A stretch of 64,000 nucleotides of DNA from Roseiarcus sp963767245. Its GTDB lineage: Bacteria; Pseudomonadota; Alphaproteobacteria; Rhizobiales; Beijerinckiaceae. The stretch's first letter is position 1; every line of letters starts with the position of its first letter. A program made the translations under genes and the position numbers. The stretch is taken from NCBI GenBank assembly GCA_963767245.1, contig CAVYDG010000011.1:558001-622000 (forward strand), written 5' to 3'. The notes under the pieces were generated by a model that saw only the letters and a list, made by a program, of their open reading frames with translations, searched no databases and had not been told where the DNA came from. Of this stretch, positions 41,668 to 50,453 are shown in pieces.

Positions 41668-44184
41668 CTACCCGGTTCTCTCGCGCCGTGCGACGCTGAA
41701 GAAGGTTGCGGCAACCATCGTGACTGCACCGAGCACGATCAGATGGATCGCGGAATCCTGATTGATGAAGGACGACGCGCTCGACAGCGATTGCACAAGG
41801 GCCGCGCCCATCAAGACGGACAGGACCGAGCCGCGCCCGCCGGCGATTCTCGTGCCACCGAGCACGACGGCGGTGATGCTCATCAGCGTGTAGTCAATTC
41901 CGGTGGCGGGCGAACCGATGCCGACCTGCCCCGCGAGAATGAGACCAGCGACGCCACTCAGCAATCCCGACAGAACGAAAGCCAGCAGAATTTGCCGGTT
42001 GACCCGAATGCCGACCCGTGTCGCGCCGAGCGGATTGGATCCTACAGCGCGAAGCCGCCGCCCGAGCCCGGTGCGGAACAGGACATATTCAAACGTAGCC
42101 ACGATGACCAGGATGGCGAGGAAGCAGGCGGGCATCCCGGCAACCGTGTACTGCGTCACGTCGGAGAGGTAGTCCGTGACGGCGCCAGCCGCCTCCGGCC
42201 TCAATTCAAGGGACAGTCCTTGCAAGCCGATGAAGGTGGCGAGCGTCACCACGATCGCGGGGATGTTGAGCCAGGTGACCAACCAGCCCTGGAACAGTCC
42301 GAAGGTGGCGGTGATTGCGAGGATCAGCACCGAACCCCACAGGGCACTGGCAGCCGACCCGCCGTCGGGCGTCAGGAACGATGCCAGCACGACGACGAAT
42401 CCGGCCAGAGCGCCTACCGAGAGATCGATTCGGCCGACCAGGATCGTGCCCAATTGGGCGATCGAGATGAATGCCAGGATCGAAAGGAAGGTCAGCATGG
42501 TCTCGATATTGAAGGCCGAGAGGAAATACCCGCTGATCGAATTGGTGCCGAACAGGACGATGGCCGTCAGCACGGCCAGCACTGCCGCGGGGAACCGGTC
42601 AGCGGCCATGATGCGGCGCCAGCCCTCGTCTTCCTTATCCTTGCGGGTCGGGCCGCCTTCGCGCTCCACCCTGGTGGTCATGTTCGCTTCGGTGATGGCC
42701 GCTTCGGTAAGGGACTCGCCTTCAAGCTCTTTCACGATCTGGCCACGCGCGAACACGACAACCCGGTCGCACAGCCCCGCAAGCTCGATGCCGTCGGACG
42801 ACGACACGACCATCGCGACACCGCTGACCGCCAGTTCCCGTAGCCGTTCGTAGATTTCGGTGCGCGCGCCGACATCGACGCCCTTAGTCGGCTCGTCGAT
42901 GAGGATGACCTCGGGGTCGCCTGCGATTTCGCGACCGATCAGCATCTTCTGCTGGTTGCCGCCAGACAACTCAGCAGCCGTCGTGTCGTCGTGCTCCTTG
43001 ATGCGATAACCCGTGTAGATGCCGAGCCGTTCCATCACTTGCCTGGTCAAGGCGTAGTCGCGCTTCCGGTCGATCACGCCAGCGGTCGAAATCCGGTCGA
43101 GTGCGCCGATGCCGATGTTGTCGCGCAATCTCAAAGTCAGGAAGAGACCTTCTTCGTGACGGTCATCCGTAACAAAACCGATTCCAGCGCCGCGGGCTGC
43201 GGCGGCCGACGTACCCTCGACGAGCTTGCCCTTGATCCGCACCGATCCGGTCTTGCGACGCTCGAGGCCCGCGACGGTACGCAGAAATTCGCGCTGACCC
43301 TCTCCTTCGACCCCGGTTACACCGACAATCTCGCCGGCGTAGGCGGAAAAATTGATCCTCGCGAAGCCGGCCGCCGAAAGATCCTTGACCTCAAGCTTGA
43401 GCTCGCCTCGGTTTGGCGTCTTGCCGGGAAACACCTGGTCGAGGGGGCGGCCCGCGATCAGGCTGATGATTTCGCCCGTCGTGATCCGCGCCGCCGGGCG
43501 GCTGTCGATGGATTGACCATCGCGCAGCACGGTTATGTGGTCAGCGAGCTGTTCGATTTCGTGCAGCCGGTGCGAGACGTAGACGATCGCTACCTCTTCC
43601 TCACGCAACTGCCTGATGAGCTCGAATAGTTTGTCGACATCGGCCTGCTGAAACGGCTCGGTCGGCTCGTCCAGAAAGAGAACCTTGGGCTTTGCAGCGA
43701 TGGCGCCCGCGATCTCAATGATATGTTGCTGTGCGAGCGTCAGGTCGCGGACCCTCGCGTCCAATGACATGAAGTGCTGTTCGGATCCCACGGACGCCAG
43801 GAGCCGCTGCGCCTCTGCCCGGCTGCCGCGCCCGGTCAGTTGGGGCGCTGCGAGCTGGATGTTCTCCATGACCGTCATTTCTTCGGCCAACTCGGGATGC
43901 TGAAAGGTGACGGCCACGCCGGCGCGATGCAGTTTCCTGGCGTTGGGGCGCTTGATCTCCTTGCCGGCAACACGAAGGACCGCGAAGTCGGGCCGCACGG
44001 CGCCGGCGGCGATGCCAATGAGTGTCGATTTTCCCGCGCCATTCTCGCCGACGACGGCGTGCACCTGGCCGCGCCGGATGGTGAGGTTGACGCCCTTGAG
44101 CGCCTGCACGGGCCCGTAATATTTGGTTGCCCCCACTATCCCCATGACCGGGGCGCCAAGCAGATTTCGTTTGGCGGCCTTCAT
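41668..44184 (-). CDS. Sugar-type ABC transporter, fused double ATPase and permease
   Basis: An 838-residue fusion. Residues about 15-500 are an RbsA-like double ATPase: first Walker A GENGAGKST, an unusual first signature LTLAQQH and Walker B VLFLDEPTE; second site with degenerate Walker A GVEGEGQRE, signature LSGGNQQKM and Walker B VILIDEPTKGVD. Residues about 540-838 are an RbsC-like permease (RIDLSVGALAGFVVV, RRLRAVGSNPLGATRVGI). In most systems these are separate chains. The ATG at 44184 overlaps the stop of the second permease (ATGA). The partner binding protein is encoded at 45418. The ligand is likely a sugar or polyol. Confidence 0.9.
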   Translation of the reverse strand: MKAAKRNLLGAPVMGIVGATKYYGPVQALKGVNLTIRRGQVHAVVGENGAGKSTLIGIAAGAVRPDFAVLRVAGKEIKRPNARKLHRAGVAVTFQHPELAEEMTVMENIQLAAPQLTGRGSRAEAQRLLASVGSEQHFMSLDARVRDLTLAQQHIIEIAGAIAAKPKVLFLDEPTEPFQQADVDKLFELIRQLREEEVAIVYVSHRLHEIEQLADHITVLRDGQSIDSRPAARITTGEIISLIAGRPLDQVFPGKTPNRGELKLEVKDLSAAGFARINFSAYAGEIVGVTGVEGEGQREFLRTVAGLERRKTGSVRIKGKLVEGTSAAAARGAGIGFVTDDRHEEGLFLTLRLRDNIGIGALDRISTAGVIDRKRDYALTRQVMERLGIYTGYRIKEHDDTTAAELSGGNQQKMLIGREIAGDPEVILIDEPTKGVDVGARTEIYERLRELAVSGVAMVVSSSDGIELAGLCDRVVVFARGQIVKELEGESLTEAAITEANMTTRVEREGGPTRKDKEDEGWRRIMAADRFPAAVLAVLTAIVLFGTNSISGYFLSAFNIETMLTFLSILAFISIAQLGTILVGRIDLSVGALAGFVVVLASFLTPDGGSAASALWGSVLILAITATFGLFQGWLVTWLNIPAIVVTLATFIGLQGLSLELRPEAAGAVTDYLSDVTQYTVAGMPACFLAILVIVATFEYVLFRTGLGRRLRAVGSNPLGATRVGIRVNRQILLAFVLSGLLSGVAGLILAGQVGIGSPATGIDYTLMSITAVVLGGTRIAGGRGSVLSVLMGAALVQSLSSASSFINQDSAIHLIVLGAVTMVAATFFSVARRERTG

Positions 44185-45393
44185 TCTGTGATTTCGAGTC
44201 GCTTCTTCAGCCGGGCGTAGGCGGCGCGCCAACGCCATCTGACCTCCGGCGCGACGTTCAGCAATCTGGAAAGTCCGAGGCGGGTCATCGTGCGGGTGAA
44301 CGTCGTGCGGATGCGGAACTCGACGTCGGGCGAGGTTACCCAGAATTTAAAGCGGATCCATTCGAAGCGAAGGCGCCGGCCAGCTTCGACGATGCCGACG
44401 CTGGCGATGATGATGATGGCCTGAACGATGTTCTGGGCCGACGTCGCGAAGCCAACGGCGACCACGAGCTGGCCAAGATATGTGAGGAGCAGCGCGCCCA
44501 CTATGGTCGCGGCAACGCTGCCGCGGAGGCCGCCGCCAATGGGATTCCCGCCCACCACGACCGCCGCAACCGTCGCCAGCAAATAGGGCAAGCCGCTGAA
44601 CACCGTTGGTGACAGCACATAGCCCGCCAGCAGTATTCCCGCTGCCGCGTAGCAGAAGCCGGCAACCGCGTAGGTGGCGACGCGATACCAGTCAAGCCGG
44701 ATGCCGACCGTAAGCGCTGCGTCCGGATTTACGCTGGTCGCAATGAACCGGCGCCCGACGGTCGTTTTCTCCAGGACAAAGATCGCGATCGCGGCCATCA
44801 CGATCATCACGTAGACCGTCAGCGGCACGCCGAGGAGTTTACCGACGCCGAACTTGTTTAGGGGCGGCGGCGCCTGCTGCGAGAATCCCCGGGTGACATA
44901 CATGGTAATCCCCAGCATCAGCGAATTCATGCCGATGGTGGTGACCAGCGAGTTGACGCGCAGCAGCGCGACGAGGGCGCCATTGACAGCGCCGACGCCG
45001 AGCCCCATCGCGAGCGCGAGCACGACGAAGGCCAGGGTCTCGGGGACTCCGGCCTCTGAACTCGGCAGCGCCGAGACCATGACCGCCGCAAACGACATGA
45101 TGCCGGCGACCGACAGGTCGAAGTCCGCGCTGCTGGATCACGAGATGCTGGCCGATCGACGCGACCGCAAGGATCGCGAAGAAAGGCAGCATCGATTGCA
45201 GCGCGCTGACCGAGACTGTGCTGGGGGCAGCTATTCCACCGCCCACCAGCAGCACAACCGCGGCTATCGAGACGATCAGCAGCCGGTGCAGCGGCTTTTT
45301 TCGTCCCTTGTACTCACGCCTCGTCCAGGCTCGCTCCGGCCGCCGCCGCTCCGATTGCTGATCGGCCGCAACCGTACTTCTGGGTGGTATCAT
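44181..45393 (-). pseudogene. Sugar ABC transporter permease with a frameshift
   Basis: An RbsC-like permease split over two frames. The N-terminal part, from an ATG at 45393, reads PLHRLLIVSIAAVVLLVGGG ... ILAVASIGQHLVIQQ. At about 45125-45129 one extra base shifts the frame; the second frame resumes at once with DFDLSVAGIMSFAAV and continues to the stop at 44181. The joined product would be about 403 residues. The paralogous permease at 61030 is intact over this point. Either a true mutation or a sequence error; if true, the transporter may lack this subunit and depend on the fused one. Confidence 0.8.
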
Positions 45394-45417
45394 CGCGACA
45401 ACTGCCGAAAGCACAGA

Positions 45418-46542
45418 TTACTTGGACAGGATCGCCTTCATCGTCGCGCCGGAGACCATCGCCGAGGGAATTGCTGTCGGCGGCAGGTTTTTGTCGCACT
45501 TGACCGCCAGGGCCGGATCTGAGGACGTACTGTCCTCGGAAAACGGCAAGTCGATCAGGCTGGGCTCGTCGTTGTCCATGCCGTTGACTGCGGCGAGGCC
45601 CTTGCGAAGCGCTAGGCGAACCAGCCAGGTGTGTGCGCTGGCAGTCGCCAGCTTGAAGGTCGGGTTGGCCGCGTGGTTGTCCTGCCACAGGCAGCTCAGC
45701 TCATTGAGGTCCTGCCCCGCCCACGCGGGGATCGGCCGGCCAGCTGCGAGGAATGCGCGGATCGGCCCCGTGGTCTCAGCCATGATGCCATCGATCTTGT
45801 CGTATTTGGCAATCTCAGCTGCCGTCACCTTCTGGGCGAGCGCTGGATCCCAATTGGTGTCGACCGGGCCCTCAAGGACTTTGATCCCAGGGTTAGCGTC
45901 AAAGACTTTGCGCCAGCCGTTGGCCTGCGAGCTGGTCATCGGATTGCCTGGCGTGCCGCCCTGCACGATGACGTTGCCTTTGCCGTCAAGGGTCTTGACC
46001 ATCCATTGGGCAAGCATCTCGCCGAGGCCGATCTGGGTCTCGGTAACGCGTGTGAGATAGTCTTTGCCGATCTCGCCGAATGGCGCATCGCCAGTGGTAA
46101 ACGGAACGACAGCGACGCCTGCATTCAGCGCCTCACGCATGACCTTCAATTGCGCAACGCCAGTGTCGGCGAAAACCAAGATGACATCGAAATGCTGGGC
46201 GATCAGGCCCTTGATGTCGGCGATCTGCTTCTCAGCCTTGAACTCGCCGTCGGTGTAGCGGACTTCCGTGATGTTGGGGCACTTGGCCGCCTCGTTCTCG
46301 AACTCCGCGCGGGTGATCTGCCTCCAGTAGTTGCCGCCCCAACCGTCTGAGTAGGCGACCTTGAGCGGCTTGGTGCCGCAATATTTCGAGATGTCCTGCA
46401 TGTCCTGGATGCCGCCCTTTTTGTCCGGGGCGAGGTTGACCTTCGAGAAACTGTTCTCGGCGCCTGCCGGGGCCCCCGTTATCATTTGCGAGGTCAGCGC
46501 CACAGCGCTCGCGCAGAGGATAAGTCGCATTCTTGAGGCCAT
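45418..46542 (-). CDS. Sugar-type ABC transporter substrate-binding protein
   Basis: A 374-residue periplasmic binding protein with a signal peptide (MASRMRLILCASAVALTSQM, cleavage after PAGA) and a type-1 periplasmic-binding fold (DGWGGNYWRQITRAEFENEA; VILVFADTGVAQ; GTPGNPMTSSQANGW). GGGAGGG precedes the ATG at 46542. It is paralogous to the binding protein at 62050, which shares GGN-x-WRQ, the ALKCP-like CPNITEVRY segment and NWDPAL-x-QKV. It heads the leftward transporter operon and should capture a sugar, polyol or related compound. Confidence 0.9.
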   Translation of the reverse strand: MASRMRLILCASAVALTSQMITGAPAGAENSFSKVNLAPDKKGGIQDMQDISKYCGTKPLKVAYSDGWGGNYWRQITRAEFENEAAKCPNITEVRYTDGEFKAEKQIADIKGLIAQHFDVILVFADTGVAQLKVMREALNAGVAVVPFTTGDAPFGEIGKDYLTRVTETQIGLGEMLAQWMVKTLDGKGNVIVQGGTPGNPMTSSQANGWRKVFDANPGIKVLEGPVDTNWDPALAQKVTAAEIAKYDKIDGIMAETTGPIRAFLAAGRPIPAWAGQDLNELSCLWQDNHAANPTFKLATASAHTWLVRLALRKGLAAVNGMDNDEPSLIDLPFSEDSTSSDPALAVKCDKNLPPTAIPSAMVSGATMKAILSK

Positions 46543-46595
46543 TCGTGCCCTCCCTTGATGTCGCCGGGACCGTGCCGGATTTGCTCTTTTTTATT

Positions 46596-46616
46596 GCAGC
46601 CAAACATGGCGGCTGC
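46596..46616. promoter_or_regulatory. Inverted repeat between divergent transporter and MetE-like genes
   Basis: GCAGCC and GGCTGC arms (46596-46601, 46611-46616) are separated by nine bases, about 55 bp from the binding-protein start and 70 bp from the MetE-like start. It could be an operator for both; the arms are short, so chance is possible. Confidence 0.3.
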
Positions 46617-46686
46617 GAACACCATAGTCTAAGATAAATCGGTTTTCTACCGAGATGGGCAGCGCGGGGGGGGGGTAGGTTTTCAA

Positions 46687-47847
46687 ATGAAACTCAGTAC
46701 GGACAGGATTCTCACCACCCACGCCGGAAGCATGCCGCGCGGGGAGCCCCTCGGGTCGATGCTGATCGACCAGGAGGAAGGCAAGAGAATCGATCGCCGG
46801 AAGATCGACGAAGTCGCCGCCGAGCGCGTCGCTCACATTGTGAAGAAAGAAGTCGAGGCTGGCATCGATATTGCCAACGACGGCGAGCAGGGACGGGTCG
46901 GATTTCAGACCTACGTGCCGCAACGCTGGAGCGGCTTTGGTGGCAAGTCAAGCCGTCCAATGGGCAGGGAGTTCGTCGAGTTTCCGAAGTTCACCGAACG
47001 GATGATGCAGCGCATCCCGAAGACGGGCAGGGTGTTCAACGCGCCCGAAGCGATCGGCGAAGTTCACTACCGCGGTGAAGAGGAGCTGCAGAAAGAGATC
47101 GGCCGCCTCAAGCAACAAGCGGCGAAAACCAACGCGCAGGTCACCGAGTGGTTCATGAACGCGCCCTCGCCCGGAATCATCGCGTGCACGATGCTGAATG
47201 CCTATTACAACTCGGATGAAGCCTATCTCGACGCGATCGCGCGCGAGATATCCAAGGAATATAAGGCCATCGTCGATGCCGGCTTTGTATTGCAGGTCGA
47301 CGGGCCTGATCTCGCCATGGAGCGGGTGCTGCTGTACCAGGATTTGACGGACGCCGAGTTCGCGGAGCAGACGGAAAGACATATCGAGGCGCTGAACAAG
47401 GCGCTTGCGGGTATTCCACGCGACCGTGTCCGGCTCCATGTTTGCTGGGGCAATTGGGAAGGACCGCATAACCACGACGTGGCAATGGAGGTGGTGCTGC
47501 CGCCGCTCTATCGGGCGAATGTCGGCGCGATCGGTCTGGAATTCGCCAACCCGCGTCGCCAGCACGAGACCGCGGCGCTCAAGGCGAACAAGCCACCCAA
47601 GGACATGGCCGTCATTCCTGGCGTGATAAATTCAAAGAGCAATTTCGTCGAGCACCCCGAAGTGGTCGCCCAGCGCATCGAGAGAGTCGTGGATGCGATT
47701 GGCGACAAGGAGCGTGTTATCGCAGGGGTCGACTGCGGCTTTGGCACCTTCACCGGCTGGGAGTGGGTCGCCGAGGACGTGGCGTGGGCCAAGCTGAAGT
47801 CACTTAGTGAAGGCGCCGCGATCGCGTCGAAGCGATTGTGGGGTTAG
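46687..47847 (+). CDS. MetE C-terminal-like (cobalamin-independent methionine synthase II family) methyltransferase
   Basis: A 386-residue single-domain protein matching the zinc-dependent C-terminal half of MetE. The zinc ligands are visible as HVCWGNWEG (His-x-Cys, about residue 250) and VDCGFGTF (Cys, about residue 355); GLEFANPRR lies between. Lone core domains of this kind transfer methyl groups from varied donors, not always folate; the donor here is unknown. It begins 11 bp after a ten-G tract (46666-46675). Its neighbours suggest a role in the catabolic region rather than methionine synthesis, but that is inference. Confidence 0.87.
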   Translation: MKLSTDRILTTHAGSMPRGEPLGSMLIDQEEGKRIDRRKIDEVAAERVAHIVKKEVEAGIDIANDGEQGRVGFQTYVPQRWSGFGGKSSRPMGREFVEFPKFTERMMQRIPKTGRVFNAPEAIGEVHYRGEEELQKEIGRLKQQAAKTNAQVTEWFMNAPSPGIIACTMLNAYYNSDEAYLDAIAREISKEYKAIVDAGFVLQVDGPDLAMERVLLYQDLTDAEFAEQTERHIEALNKALAGIPRDRVRLHVCWGNWEGPHNHDVAMEVVLPPLYRANVGAIGLEFANPRRQHETAALKANKPPKDMAVIPGVINSKSNFVEHPEVVAQRIERVVDAIGDKERVIAGVDCGFGTFTGWEWVAEDVAWAKLKSLSEGAAIASKRLWG

Positions 47848-47969
47848 CGCTCCGCGAATTAGGGACCCATTCGTCGAGGGAAGAAACGTCCGGTTCCGGG
47901 TAGCTGGCGTAGCGGGTCATGTCGTCGCCACCTAGCCGCTGGGCCTGGACTCCACGATGATGTCGAACA

Positions 47970-49148
47970 TCATTCAGTCTGCGTCGTCGTTCTTGCAGTT
48001 TCTGGAGCCTTCCGCACGCGCGCTCGCGCCTTGAAGGTCCGAGCGCTGACGCGATCGAGCAAGTCGATGATGTCCTTGAGGCTATCTCGCGGGATGCCCT
48101 GGGTGATGAAGACGATGCGCGTGCGACGATCGCCGTCAGGCCAACGGTTGAGCCAGCTCATTGTATGCAGGAGATGTTGTGCGCCCTGAATCACCGCCGG
48201 TCGGCCCGGCTCCTCGGCGATGTTCACGAGACCCTTGACACGAAGGAGTCCTGCGCCAAGGTTCTGGGCGATCCCATCCAACAGGAACTGTGCTTCCTCG
48301 CGCGTCAGAGGACTGTCGCGCGTGAGCACAAAATTCTCGATACCTCTTTCCTCGAAATGATGACCGTGCGCATGGCGCGCGTGATCATGTTCGTCATGAT
48401 CATCATCGTCGCCGCCCGCATCATGATCATGGGCGCCGTTCTGATGCGCCTCGACATTGAGCCATGGCCTGGGATCCGCCCGTGGGTCGGCGGGATCGAA
48501 ACCCGGAGATGCGAGCAGTTTGGCGACTGCAACTGAAGACCAATCGACCTCCGCGATCTCAGCTGACGGGTTGATCCGGCGGAGGTCGAGCCGGGTTCGT
48601 GACGAGCAGATTTCTCTGTCGCCCGCGACCATGTCGAGTTTCGTAATCCGAATCTGGTCCGCGAGCGCGGCCTGCCGAACCGCCTCTTCGTGCGCTTCCG
48701 ACGTTCCGGGCCAGTTGACCGCATCGACGAGGGTCAAGACGCTCGCAACCCGGTAGAGCCCGTCCAGCGTCGGCTCTGACAGGAACGCCTGAAGGACCGG
48801 GCCTGGCTCGGCAAGTCCCGACGTCTCGATCACAACATTGTCGAAGGCAGCAATCTCGCCAGCTTGTCTGGCATGGTAGAGAGAATTGAGCGTACCGACC
48901 AAGTCGCTTCGAACAGTGCAACAAAGGCAGCCATTCTCGAGTACGACTACGGAGTCGGAACTGCTTGCGAACAGCTGGTGATCGAGACCGACTTCCCCGA
49001 ACTCGTTGACGACGACCACCGTCTTCGAGAGCTCCGGAGAACGAAGGGCGGCGTTGATGAGAGTCGTCTTCCCGCTTCCAAGAAACCCTGTAACAAGGGT
49101 CACCGGGACCCGGCTCTTGGTTTCGGTCGGCGGCCTTTCGACGGACAT
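47970..49148 (-). CDS. CobW/COG0523-family GTPase, putative zinc chaperone
   Basis: A 392-residue protein with Walker A GFLGSGKTT (about residue 24), VNEFGEVGLD, the metal motif GCLCC (about residue 74), ETSGLAEP and the base-recognition TKLD. A His/Asp-rich segment (HDHDAGGDDDDHDEHDHARH, about residue 240) and a CobW C-terminal domain follow. It binds GTP and zinc (or another metal) and delivers it to client enzymes. It starts 12 bp after the M24 gene, so the client may be that protein, the MetE-like zinc enzyme or the zinc dehydrogenases nearby. Confidence 0.9.
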   Translation of the reverse strand: MSVERPPTETKSRVPVTLVTGFLGSGKTTLINAALRSPELSKTVVVVNEFGEVGLDHQLFASSSDSVVVLENGCLCCTVRSDLVGTLNSLYHARQAGEIAAFDNVVIETSGLAEPGPVLQAFLSEPTLDGLYRVASVLTLVDAVNWPGTSEAHEEAVRQAALADQIRITKLDMVAGDREICSSRTRLDLRRINPSAEIAEVDWSSVAVAKLLASPGFDPADPRADPRPWLNVEAHQNGAHDHDAGGDDDDHDEHDHARHAHGHHFEERGIENFVLTRDSPLTREEAQFLLDGIAQNLGAGLLRVKGLVNIAEEPGRPAVIQGAQHLLHTMSWLNRWPDGDRRTRIVFITQGIPRDSLKDIIDLLDRVSARTFKARARVRKAPETARTTTQTE

Positions 49149-49160
49149 AGCGGTTTCCGG

Positions 49161-50414
49161 TCAGAACACTTCGCAACCCGGAAGGCCACAGGAGATCAGC
49201 CGGTCCGATGGGAAGTTCGTGATAATCTCGCAACCGTCCTTGGTGACGACGACTTCCTCCTCGATCCGTGCGGCCCCAGAGCCGTCGTCTGCCCCCTTCC
49301 ACGTCTCCAAGGCAAACACCATCCCTTCAACGAGCGGCCGGTTCTGTCCACGGAAGCGCTTGGAGAAAATCGGACGTTCCCAAAGGGACAATCCTACGCC
49401 GTGACCGTATTGCAGCAGGAACGCTTCCGCCTCGTCGCGGTAGCCGAACTCCTGAGCGTCCGGCCACACGGACGCAACCTCGTCGGGCGTCACGCCTGGG
49501 CGGATCATGTCGATCGAGGCGCTGATCCATTTCGACGCGGTCTCGTAGGCGTCGATCTGATGTTTGTTCGGCTCGCCACAGATAAAGGTGCGGTAGTAGC
49601 AGGTGCGATACCCATTGAATGAATGCATGATGTCGAGAAAAATCATGTCGCCCGGCTGAAGCATGCGATCGGAAAACGTGTGCGAATGCGGCCGGCCGCG
49701 ACGGCCGGATACGGAGTTCACGCATTCGACGCGCTCGGCGCCCATGCGGAACAACCGGTCATTAGCGATCGCGACGAGTTCGTTCTCCTTGGTCCCGGGC
49801 CGGATCGCGCGGACGATATCGACATAAGTCGCGTCAACCATCGACGCGGCGACCTTGAGCAACTCGATCTCGTCCTCGGTCTTGATCTCGCGCGCGTCGA
49901 GCAGCGCCTGCTGACCGTCGACGACTTCGATGCCCTCGGCCTCGAGCGCGCGTAGCATGCCGATCTCCATCATGTCGATGCCGAGCGGCTCCTTGTCGAT
50001 GCCATAGTGCACGAGCGTCTTTTTTATCTGCTTGGCGAAATCGTGCTGCACATTCATCGACGGGGGGATCGCCCCCTGCATCGTCGTAATGGGCGCGGCG
50101 ACGTTGTCGGAGATCCACGGCGAAGAGACGCGCTTGGCGGGCGGGGCCGGGTCCCAGAGGAACGGCTTGCCTTCGGCAGGGCACAGCGCATAGCGGAAAA
50201 ACTTGTCGCGCGCCCATTCGCCGATATGAGTCGAGGTGACATAGCGGATATTGTCGAAATTGAAACAGAGCACGGAGCCAAGGCCCGCATAGCGTATCGC
50301 GGCTTGCGCCCGTTTCAGGCGCTCGACGGAGAGGCGATGATAGTTGACCCCCTGTTCCCAGTCCTTGGCCATCATGCCCCAGGCGGCAGTCGAATGCGGG
50401 CTGTTGTACTTCAC
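49161..50414 (-). CDS. M24-family protein, creatinase/DddP-like
   Basis: A 417-residue protein of the Xaa-Pro peptidase/creatinase fold. The N-terminal domain has NIRYVTSTHIGEW, as in DddP and creatinase relatives. In the catalytic domain GHGVGLSLWERP (His) and the two Glu of ALETWKG and RIEEEVVV are kept. The canonical Asp pair is changed: LDIMHSFNGYRTCYYRTF has only the first Asp, with Cys where the second metal Asp normally is. This suggests a metal-independent hydrolase or lyase like creatinase rather than a peptidase. The GTG at 50414 follows GGGAGG by 5 bp. It is co-directional with E2 and CobW. Confidence 0.82.
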   Translation of the reverse strand: MKYNSPHSTAAWGMMAKDWEQGVNYHRLSVERLKRAQAAIRYAGLGSVLCFNFDNIRYVTSTHIGEWARDKFFRYALCPAEGKPFLWDPAPPAKRVSSPWISDNVAAPITTMQGAIPPSMNVQHDFAKQIKKTLVHYGIDKEPLGIDMMEIGMLRALEAEGIEVVDGQQALLDAREIKTEDEIELLKVAASMVDATYVDIVRAIRPGTKENELVAIANDRLFRMGAERVECVNSVSGRRGRPHSHTFSDRMLQPGDMIFLDIMHSFNGYRTCYYRTFICGEPNKHQIDAYETASKWISASIDMIRPGVTPDEVASVWPDAQEFGYRDEAEAFLLQYGHGVGLSLWERPIFSKRFRGQNRPLVEGMVFALETWKGADDGSGAARIEEEVVVTKDGCEIITNFPSDRLISCGLPGCEVF

Positions 50415-50453
50415 TAAGTCCTCCCTTGAACACCGCAAGTGGACGGCGCGCCC

